6,625 nt of DNA from Actinomycetota bacterium (GTDB lineage: Bacteria > Actinomycetota > UBA4738), in assembly GCA_005885015.1 (NCBI GenBank), contig VAYG01000181.1:1-6625 (forward strand). The letters run 5' to 3'. Position 1 is the first letter of the stretch. Every line of letters begins with the position of its first letter. The notes beneath the pieces were generated by a model that ran no database searches, was not told the origin of the DNA, and saw nothing but the letters and a program-made list of their open reading frames with translations. This document shows, one piece after another, positions 1 through 6,094 of this stretch. A program made the position numbers and the translations under genes.

Positions 1-1310
1 TTTCCGCCAACCCGACCGGTCCGCTTCACGTGGGGACCGCCCGGAACGCGGCGCTGGGCGATGCGATCGCCAACGCGCTTGCCGCCGCCGGGTCCGAGGT
101 CGAGCGGGAGTACTACTGGAACGACACCGGGACGCAGATGGAGCTCCTCGGCATATCGCTGGAGGCGCGGTACCTGGAGCTATTCGGGGTGGAGGCCGAG
201 GTCCCCGAGGGCGGATACATGGGTGCGTACCTCCACGACCTGGCGGAGCAGATCCGGAAGGACTTCGGAGACCGTCTGCTCCGGGAGGATCCCGCCGCGC
301 GCCGCAAGCTCCTGCTGGAGGAAGGGCGCCGGCGCATGTTCCAGGCAATCCTGGCCACCCTGGCACGGTTCGGGGTCAGGTTCGACACGTTCAGGACCGA
401 GGCGGAACTCGTCGAGAACGGTCAGGTGGCCGACGCGGTGGACCGCCTTCGACAAGCCGGATACGCCTACGACGCGGACGGCGCCGTCTGGTTCCGGTCC
501 ACGGAGTTCGGCGACGACAAGGATCGCGTCCTGATCCGCCGAACGGGGGAGCCCACGTACTTCGCCAAGGACTGCGCCTATCTGTTGGACAAGGCCGCTC
601 GCGGGTTCGACCGCATGGTGTACGTGTGGGGCGCCGATCATCACGGGGACGTCAAGCGAGTCCTCGGGGCGGCTCAGGTGCTGGGGATCGACCCCGCGCG
701 AGTTCAGATCGTCCTCTACCAGCTCGTCTCGCTGTATCGGGGAGGCGAACCGGTGCGGATGAGCAAGCGGGCCGGCGACTACATCACGCTCGACGAGCTC
801 CTGGACGAGGTCGGCGCCGACGCGGCCCGCTACACCTTGCTCACCCGCTCGCCGGACACGGCCCTCGACTTCGACATCGAGCTGGTGAAAAGGCAGACGC
901 TGGACAATCCGGTCTACTACGTGCAGTACGCGCACGCCCGGATCGCCAGCCTCCTCCGGGTGGCCGCCCAACAGGGCGTGCACCTCCCGCCGTGGAAGGA
1001 GGTCGACCCTTCCGTCCTGGTCGAGGAATCCGAGTTGGATCTCCTCCGCACCCTCTCCGAGCTGCCGGAGGTGGTCGAGCTGGCCGCCCAGGCCCTCGCT
1101 CCGCACCGCCTGACCCGCTACGCCGAGGAGATGGCGGCGGCGTTCCACCACTTCTACACCGAATGCCGGGTCATCACGGAGGACCAGACGCTGACGCAGG
1201 CACGGCTGTGGCTCTCGGCGGCAACCAAGCAGGTCGTGGCCACCACGCTGGACCTCCTCGGCGTGACCGCGCCGGAGTCGATGGAGCGGATCGGAGGGGA
1301 CGAGCAATGA
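1..1310 (+). CDS. argS: Arginyl-tRNA synthetase, 3' part (5' end outside window)
   Basis: This class I aminoacyl-tRNA synthetase charges tRNA-Arg with arginine in the cytosol. The frame is open from the left edge (codons from position 3), giving 435 visible residues; the N-terminal tRNA-binding domain, roughly 100-120 residues in the family, is missing. The fragment opens with SANPTGPLHVGT, the ArgRS form of the HIGH signature (27-38), followed by the EYYWNDTGTQ segment. A GADHHGDVKR segment lies near 630-660, and the KMSKS-type loop reads RMSKRAG (MSK codons 759-767). From about 903 (DNPVYYVQYAHAR) to the end lies the DALR-type anticodon-binding domain, ending in a normal VTAPESM region. The last HIGH position is Thr instead of the usual His. 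I see no frame break. The TGA stop overlaps an ATG at 1307, which suggests translational coupling to the next gene. The identification is secure. Confidence 0.97.
   Translation, partial: SANPTGPLHVGTARNAALGDAIANALAAAGSEVEREYYWNDTGTQMELLGISLEARYLELFGVEAEVPEGGYMGAYLHDLAEQIRKDFGDRLLREDPAARRKLLLEEGRRRMFQAILATLARFGVRFDTFRTEAELVENGQVADAVDRLRQAGYAYDADGAVWFRSTEFGDDKDRVLIRRTGEPTYFAKDCAYLLDKAARGFDRMVYVWGADHHGDVKRVLGAAQVLGIDPARVQIVLYQLVSLYRGGEPVRMSKRAGDYITLDELLDEVGADAARYTLLTRSPDTALDFDIELVKRQTLDNPVYYVQYAHARIASLLRVAAQQGVHLPPWKEVDPSVLVEESELDLLRTLSELPEVVELAAQALAPHRLTRYAEEMAAAFHHFYTECRVITEDQTLTQARLWLSAATKQVVATTLDLLGVTAPESMERIGGDEQ
1293..1310 (+). promoter_or_regulatory. Shine-Dalgarno and ATGA start/stop overlap at argS/GNAT junction
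   Basis: GGAGG at 1293-1297 sits 9 nt before an ATG at 1307, and that ATG overlaps the argS stop codon as ATGA. This is the best ribosome-binding arrangement in the window and looks like a coupled start for the GNAT gene. However, the frame opened at 1307 (MRPAPVRATMDPRPP...) is not the frame of the acetyltransferase domain, which implies a frame break between 1307 and about 1351. Confidence 0.6.
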
Positions 1311-1359
1311 GGCCGGCGCCCGTCCGGGCGACGATGGATCCGCGCCCGCCCCGTTCGAG

Positions 1360-1833
1360 GTGCGCCCGGCCGCACCCGGCGACGCGGGCTCGTTCGGGAA
1401 GTTCGTCCGCACCGAACGCGCCCCGCACTCGGTGCGGTACTACCGGCGGCGATACTTCCGGCGTAGCTGGACGGACGACCAGGCTTCGATCGTGGCCGTA
1501 AGCGGGGGCCGCGTGATCGGCCACTTGAACGTCTCCCGCGAGGAGAGCCCCGTCACGCGGCACGTCGCCTCGATCGGGATGGCCGTGGCCAAGGACTGGC
1601 GCGGGCACGGTGTGGGGTCTGCCCTGATGGCCGAGGCCATCCGGTGGGGTCGCCAGTTCCGGGTCGAGAAGCTCGCCCTGTCTGTCTACCCCGACAACGA
1701 AGCCGCCCTCGCCCTGTACGGGAAGTTCGGATTCCAGGAGGAAGGCCGCCTGACCGGCCATTCCAAGAAATCGATCGGCTACCGCGACGAGGTCGTCATG
1801 GGTCTGTGGCTCATCGACCGGGCCGCGCCTTGA
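1360..1833 (+). CDS. GNAT-family N-acetyltransferase (start uncertain)
   Basis: The 157-residue product from GTG 1360 is a single GNAT domain, which moves an acetyl group from acetyl-CoA to an amine; the substrate cannot be read from sequence. It begins VRPAAPGDA, the usual first strand of these proteins. The acetyl-CoA pyrophosphate loop is RGHGVGSALM (residues 81-90). Motif B is LSVYPDNEAALALYGKFGF (107-125), followed by EEGR and GHSKKSIGYRDEVVMGLWL near the C-terminus. No signal peptide or membrane segment is visible. GTG 1360 has no Shine-Dalgarno, while ATG 1307 has a strong one in another frame; one extra C in the run near 1349-1352 would join them. The natural protein therefore probably starts at 1307 and is about 175 residues. 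The N-terminal region between the first strand and FVRTER also looks short. It lies between argS and thrC and is probably co-transcribed. The family call is secure, the function is unknown. Confidence 0.88.
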   Translation: MRPAAPGDAGSFGKFVRTERAPHSVRYYRRRYFRRSWTDDQASIVAVSGGRVIGHLNVSREESPVTRHVASIGMAVAKDWRGHGVGSALMAEAIRWGRQFRVEKLALSVYPDNEAALALYGKFGFQEEGRLTGHSKKSIGYRDEVVMGLWLIDRAAP

Positions 1834-2854
1834 CGCCGCAGCAGAATGTGGCCGCCCGCGCGCGCCCCCGAACGTGGCGAGGAGTGATCGAGGAATACCG
1901 GGACTGGCTCCCCGTGGAGCCCTCGACCCCGGTGGTCACGCTTGCCGAGGGAGGCACGCCGCTGCCAACCCGACCGGCTCGTTCAAGGACCGGGGGATGA
2001 CGGTCGCGATGTCGAAGGCCGTCGAGGCCGGGGCGAGGATCGCGGTGTGCGCATCCACCGGCAACACCAGCGCCTCCGCCGCCGCCTACGCGGCGAAGGC
2101 CGGCCTCGGATGCGCGGTGCTGGTCCCCGCGGGGAAGGTCGCGGCGGGCAAGATGGCCCAGACGCTGGTGCACGGAGCCCGGCTCCTCGAAGTCGACGGC
2201 AACTTCGATGCGGCGCTGCAAGTGGCCCGGGCCCTGGCCGACCGCTACCCGGTGGCGCTGGTCAACTCGGTGAATCCATACCGCCTCCAGGGGCAGAAGA
2301 CCGCGGCCTTCGAGATCTGCGACGCCCTGGGCCGAGCCCCCGACTACCACCTGACCCCGGTGGGGAACGCCGGCAACATCACCAGCCACTGGATGGGCTA
2401 CGTGGAGTACGCCCGGGCCGGAGCGATCGTTGAACCACCCGTCCTGTTCGGGTTCCAGGCCGCGGGGGCCGCGCCGATCGTCGAGGGTCATCCGATCGCA
2501 AACCCCTCGACAATCGCCACCGCTATCCGGATCGGCAACCCGGCGTCCTGGGAGCCGGCGGAGAAGGCCGCGGCCGAATCGGGCGGCCAGATCCTCGCGG
2601 TGACGGACCGGGAGATCCTGAGCGCGTACCGCCGGGTCGCCCGCGAGGGCCTGTTCGCCGAGCTGGCCTCGTCGGCCTCCGTGGCCGGCCTGCTCCGCCT
2701 GGCCGCGGAGGGACGGCTGGACCGCGGCGCGATGGTGGTGTGCGTGCTGACCGGACATGGGCTGAAGGAGCCCGACTGGGCGATCGCCGGAGGAGGCGCT
2801 CCCGTCAGGGTCGCTCCGGATCCGGACGCCATCGCCGAACAGCTCGGCCTTTGA
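1830..2854 (+). CDS. thrC: Threonine synthase, frame broken by an internal deletion
   Basis: Threonine synthase is a cytosolic PLP enzyme that converts O-phosphohomoserine to threonine. The N-terminal part lies in the frame of TTG 1830 (or GTG 1848) and reads TWRGVIEEYRDWLPV...VVTLAEGGTPL up to 1964. The rest continues in another frame from 1964: ANPTGSFKDRG with the PLP lysine codon at 1985-1987, then STGNTSASAAAYAAKAGL, NSVNPYRLQGQKTAAFEI, the phosphate-binding loop PVGNAGN (2357-2377) and LTGHGLKEPDWA. In homologues such as the M. tuberculosis enzyme about 20 residues, ending in LKVEG, separate GGTPL from NPTG. Here they are absent, so roughly 61 nt appear lost and the frame shifts. As written no functional protein is made; an automatic caller would probably start at GTG 1874 with a spurious N-terminus. 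TTG 1830 overlaps the GNAT stop (TTGA). The usual EPAS is ELAS here. The gene identity is secure, its integrity is not. Confidence 0.93.
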
Positions 2855-2858
2855 CCGC

Positions 2859-2880
2859 TCGATCGCGGACATGAGATCGA
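2859..2880 (+). other. Small hairpin enclosing the thrB start codon
   Basis: TCGATC (2859-2864) is the perfect reverse complement of GATCGA (2875-2880). The 10-nt loop contains the thrB ATG at 2871. No clear Shine-Dalgarno precedes this start, so the hairpin could present or mask it. A 6-bp match is easily found by chance. Confidence 0.2.
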
Positions 2881-3737
2881 CGGTCCGGGTTCCAGCCACC
2901 GTGGCCAACCTCGGTCCCGGGTTCGATTGCCTGGCCGTGGCCCTCGACCTGGCGAACGAGTTCACCGTCGACACCGAGGCCGAGCCGGGGGTGGAGGTCC
3001 TGGGGGAGGGCGCGGGGGAGCTGCCGTCGGATGGGACCAACGTGGTGTTCCGGACCGTCACCTATGTGGCCAGGGAGCTCGGTGGCTCCCTCCCTCCCTT
3101 CAGGCTGACCTGCCGGAACGCCATCCCGCTCCAGCGGGGCCTCGGGTCGTCGGCCTCGGCGGTGGTCGGAGGAGTGGTGCTTGCCGAGTCGCTCCTGGGG
3201 GCGGACGTGGGACCGCATCGGCGGCTCGAGATGGCCGTCGACCTGGAAGGGCATCCGGACAACGTGGCCGCGTGCATGTTCGGCGGGCTGGTGGTGGCCT
3301 ATCGCTCAACCGACGGCTGGCGGGCGGAGACGCTCGGCCCGAGCCCGGAGCTCCAGCCGACCGTCGTCGTGCCCGAAGCCGAACGCCTCCCGACGGACGA
3401 GGCCCGACGCGTCCTCCCCAGGGAGGTGCCGCTCCTCGACGCCGCCTTCAACCTCGGCCGGGTGGCCCTGGTCGTCCTGGCCCTGACGGCCCGGCCCGAC
3501 CTGTTGCCGGAGGCCCTCCAGGACCGTCTGCACCAGGGGTACCGGCTCCCGCTCGTCCCGGCGACCCGGGCGCTGTTCCAGGATCTGCGCGAGTCGGGGC
3601 TCGCCGTGTGTCTGGCCGGCTCGGGGCCGTCCCTGCTCGTGTTCGAGCAGGTAGGCCGCCGGCTGTGGGACCTGGGACCGGGATGGCGGGTGCTCCGTCC
3701 CGGCTTCGATGCGCGAGGCGCCCACCGCCTCGACTAG
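2871..3737 (+). CDS. thrB: Homoserine kinase
   Basis: Homoserine kinase is a GHMP-superfamily enzyme that uses ATP to make O-phosphohomoserine, the substrate of ThrC. The 288-residue product is close to the usual length of about 300. The N-terminal substrate motif is VPATVANLGPGFDCLAVALDL (residues 7-27). The GHMP phosphate loop is PLQRGLGSSASA (86-97). EGHPDNVA follows at 126-133, then LPTDEARRVLP and DRLHQGYRLPLVP. The C-terminal GHMP motif 3 is LAGSGPS (248-254). ATG 2871 lies 16 nt after the thrC stop; the first conserved motif begins six residues later, so this start is well placed even though no strong Shine-Dalgarno is visible. The gene reads through without a break and keeps all family motifs. 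It is the last gene of the forward cluster and is followed at once by a strong hairpin. Confidence 0.97.
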   Translation: MRSTVRVPATVANLGPGFDCLAVALDLANEFTVDTEAEPGVEVLGEGAGELPSDGTNVVFRTVTYVARELGGSLPPFRLTCRNAIPLQRGLGSSASAVVGGVVLAESLLGADVGPHRRLEMAVDLEGHPDNVAACMFGGLVVAYRSTDGWRAETLGPSPELQPTVVVPEAERLPTDEARRVLPREVPLLDAAFNLGRVALVVLALTARPDLLPEALQDRLHQGYRLPLVPATRALFQDLRESGLAVCLAGSGPSLLVFEQVGRRLWDLGPGWRVLRPGFDARGAHRLD

Positions 3738-3742
3738 CCGCC

Positions 3743-3777
3743 GCGGACCGGCCGCGCTCTCAACAGCGGTCGTCCGC
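3743..3777 (+). terminator. 12-bp hairpin after thrB, probable operon terminator
   Basis: GCGGAC (3743-3748) pairs with GTCCGC (3772-3777), and GGCCGC (3750-3755) pairs with GCGGTC (3766-3771, one G-U pair). The result is a 12-bp stem with one bulged C (3749) and a 10-nt loop. It starts 5 nt after the thrB TAG. No T-run follows, so it is not a classical intrinsic terminator, but U-poor hairpin terminators are often predicted in high-GC bacteria. The position directly after the last gene of the cluster supports the call. Confidence 0.6.
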
Positions 3778-3790
3778 ATGACGAACCTCA

Positions 3791-3819
3791 TTGAGGAGAT
3801 GGAAACTGGGACGTAGACT
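3791..3819 (+). promoter_or_regulatory. Candidate sigma-70-type promoter for the debranching enzyme gene
   Basis: TTGAGG (3791-3796) resembles the -35 consensus TTGACA, and TAGACT (3814-3819) fits the TANNNT -10 pattern. The spacer is exactly 17 nt. It lies in the least GC-rich stretch of the gap, downstream of the thrB hairpin and upstream of the debranching enzyme gene. Transcription would begin near 3826, leaving a leader of about 60 nt. CCTCA-T-TGAGG (3786-3796) forms a small inverted repeat overlapping the -35 box, a possible operator half-site pair. Confidence 0.5.
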
Positions 3820-3831
3820 GCGGCGGGTTGG

Positions 3832-3850
3832 GGCTCCGTCCTGCGGAGCC
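3832..3850 (+). other. Leader hairpin upstream of the debranching enzyme gene
   Basis: GGCTCCG (3832-3838) is perfectly complementary to CGGAGCC (3844-3850) with a 5-nt loop. It would sit at the 5' end of the leader made from the promoter at 3791-3819. No T-run follows, so attenuation is not specifically indicated. An AGGAG at 3868-3872 is present but lies 16 nt from the GTG start, longer than usual. The remainder of the 3738-3888 gap shows nothing else I can name. Confidence 0.35.
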
Positions 3851-3888
3851 GCCCGCGGCCTTCCCGCAGGAGTCGAGCGAGCGCACCC

Positions 3889-6068
3889 GTGGAACCGGAA
3901 AGAGCGCCTGAGCCCCAAACGCTGACCCAGGCTTCAGCCGAGTCGGTCCCACCGCTGCTGACCGACTTCGCCAGCAAGGTCCTCGCGGTCAAGGAGGGCG
4001 AGACCTTCCTCTATTCCGACGTGGCCGGCAACCTGGACGACCGGCGCGAGTTCGGCCACGGCCTCTATCACCGGGACACCAGGTTCCTGTCCCATTTCCG
4101 GATGCAGCTGTCCGGACGCGACCCGGTGCTCCTGTCCTCCTCGGCCGAGCGCGCCTACATGTCACCAGCCGTGAGCTCTTCCGGGACGGCGACGTGGCGG
4201 TGCCCCAGCAGACGCTGAACGTCCGGCGGGTCCGCGTCATCAGCGGGCGGCTGTTCGAGCGGATCCGTGTGAAGAACTACAACCCGAAGCAGGTCGAACT
4301 GTCCGTGACGCTCTCGCTGGCGGCAGACTTCGCCGACATCTTCGAGGTCCGCGGGCTGCGCAGGCCGGCCCGAGGTCACGTGGAACCTCCGCGCGCCGAG
4401 GGCACCCGGGCGGAGTTCGCCTACCTCGGCGCGGACGGGGTGAATCGACGAACCATCGTCGAGTTCGACCCGGCCCCCGACCGGCTCGAGGTCGTGGGGG
4501 ACCGGGTGGAGGCCGAGTTCGGACTCGAGCTGGCCCGTCACCAGACCCGGCTGATCTCCATCTCGGCGGAACCGGTGATCGACGCCGTCCACCCGGCCCG
4601 GGTGGAGTTCGACGCGGCCGTCCATCGGTTGCGCCGTTCCTACGAGGACTGGGAGCGGGATTGCACCCAGATCGTGACCGACAACGAGCTCTTCAACCAG
4701 CTCATCGTCCGCGGCCTGCGGGACCTGCGGGCCCTCTACACCACCACCGACCTGGGGGCCACCATCGCCGCGGGCATCCCCTGGTACGTGGCGGTCTTCG
4801 GGCGCGACGCCCTGGTCGCCTCCCATCAGCTGCTCTCCATCAACCCCCGGCCCGCCCGGGACGCCCTTCGCCTGTTGGCCCGATATCAGGGGACCAAGGT
4901 GGACCCGTGGCGGGACGAAGAACCCGGCAAGATCCTCCACGAGGACCGCCGAGGGGAGCTGGCAGGGGCGGGTTTCGTCCCCCACTCTCCTTATTACGGG
5001 GCCGTGGACTCCACGCCCCTGTTCGTCTTCATGTGGGCCCAGTACTTCCGCTGGATGGGCGACCTCGAGTTCGCCAGGGAGCTGCTGCCCAACGTGCGCG
5101 CCGCGCTCAACTGGATCGACCGGTTCGGGGACCTCGACGGCGACGGCTTCGTCGAGTACTTGTGCCGGGCGCCCGGGGGGATCGTGAACCAGGGGTGGAA
5201 GGACTCGTTCGACGCGGTGGTCCATGCCGACGGCTCCCTGGCCGAGCCGCCGATCGCCCTGGCCGAGGTCCAGGGCTACGTGTACATGGCCAAGCAGCGG
5301 GCCGCGGACGTGTTCGAGGCGCTGGCGGATTTCCGGACGGCGGCGAGGCTGCGCGAGGAGGCGGCGGAGCTCCGCCAGCGTTTCAACGAGGCCTTCTGGA
5401 TGGAGGATGAGCGCTACTTCGCCATGGCCCTCGACCGTGACAAGCAGCAGGTCAGGACCATCACGTCCAACCCCGGGCACTGTCTGTACGCCGACATCCT
5501 GGACCAGGGCAAGGCGGAGTACGTGGCCCGGCGGCTGCTCCAGCCCGACATGTTCAGCGGGTGGGGGATCCGGACCGTGAGCAAGGGATCGGCCGGCTAC
5601 AACCCGATGAGCTATCACAACGGCTCGGTGTGGCCGCACGACAACGCCCTGATCGTCGCCGGCCTGAAGCGATACGGGTTCATCAAGGCCACCAACCGGG
5701 TGGCCACGGCCATCTTCGACACCGCCATTCACGCCGACTACATGCGACTCCCGGAGCTGTTCTGCGGGTTCACGCGGCGCACCCCCAACCAACCGGTGGC
5801 CTACCCGGTCGCATGCTCTCCGCAGGCCTGGGCGGCCGGGGCGCCCCTCCTCATGCTCCAGGCGATCCTGGGGATCTCGGCACGCGCCCACGAGAACACG
5901 CTCACCGTGAACAAGCCGCACCTGCCCCCATGGCTGAACGAGGTGGAGCTCCGCAACCTCCGGGTGGGGCGCAGCATGACCTCGCTGGTCTTCCGGCGGG
6001 AGGGGGACATCACGGGGTTCTCGTTGCTCGACCGCAAGGGCGACCTCCGGGTCCTCATGGAGGAGTGA
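3889..6068 (+). CDS. Glycogen debranching enzyme-type amylo-alpha-1,6-glucosidase, frame broken near 4158
   Basis: This gene encodes a COG3408-type debranching glucosidase, expected to hydrolyse alpha-1,6 branch glucose in glycogen-like glucans; no export signal is visible. From GTG 3889 the N-terminal domain reads LTDFASKVLAVKEGETFLYSDVAGN, then HGLYHRDTRFLS. At about 4158 the frame changes: AERAY continues as HVTSRELFRDGDVAVPQQTLNVRR in the frame that runs to the stop at 6066. The N-terminal beta domain ends near 4640. The (alpha/alpha)6 catalytic domain follows, with PWYVAVFGRDAL (GRD codons 4800-4808), DGDGFVEY, NQGWKDS (Asp 5202-5204), SGWGIRT, YHNGSVWPHDNALI, LPELFCGF (Glu 5754-5756) and ACSPQAWAAGAPLL. 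The GWKD Asp and PELF Glu are the likely acid/base pair, by family inference. Repaired length is about 726 residues, normal for the family. A gene caller would split it at 3889-4218 and 4194-6068. The exact glucan substrate is uncertain. Confidence 0.9.
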
Positions 6069-6071
6069 GGC

Positions 6072-6094
6072 GCTCGCCCGTCAGCGGGCGCAGC
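6072..6094. terminator. GC-rich hairpin between convergent genes
   Basis: CGCCCG (6075-6080) pairs with CGGGCG (6085-6090) around a TCAG loop. The stem extends by three more pairs (GCT 6072-6074 with AGC 6092-6094) across one bulged C. It lies just past the debranching enzyme stop, and its loop carries the reverse-strand stop codon of the protease gene. It may act as a shared bidirectional terminator, though it has no T-tracts. Confidence 0.45.

Noticed and set aside
180..1412. Long reverse-strand open frame opposite argS (410 codons)
   Set aside because: It is antisense to a certain gene, has low-complexity Arg/Gly/Pro/Val-rich translation with no recognisable motif, and such shadows are expected in GC-rich DNA.
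626..1501. Forward open frame in another frame through argS and into the GNAT gene
   Set aside because: The argS part is a shadow frame of Gly/Arg/Pro-rich residues; only its internal ATG at 1307 matters, as a probable GNAT start.
1811..3061. Reverse-strand open frame across thrC and the start of thrB
   Set aside because: It crosses two real genes on the opposite strand and shows only GC-driven composition.
3801..3829. Possible ECF-sigma promoter (GGAAAC ... GTT)
   Set aside because: The spacer is about 20 nt and the match is partial; the overlapping TTGAGG-17-TAGACT is better.
1340..4170. Programmed -1 ribosomal frameshifting as the cause of the frame changes
   Set aside because: The direction fits -1, but no X-XXY-YYZ slippery heptamer is seen at the thrC or debranching enzyme junctions, and recoding cannot restore the residues missing from thrC and the protease.
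4155..5921. Long reverse-strand open frame opposite the debranching enzyme (588 codons)
   Set aside because: It mirrors the codon pattern of the real gene on the other strand; its translation resembles no family and it has no start context.
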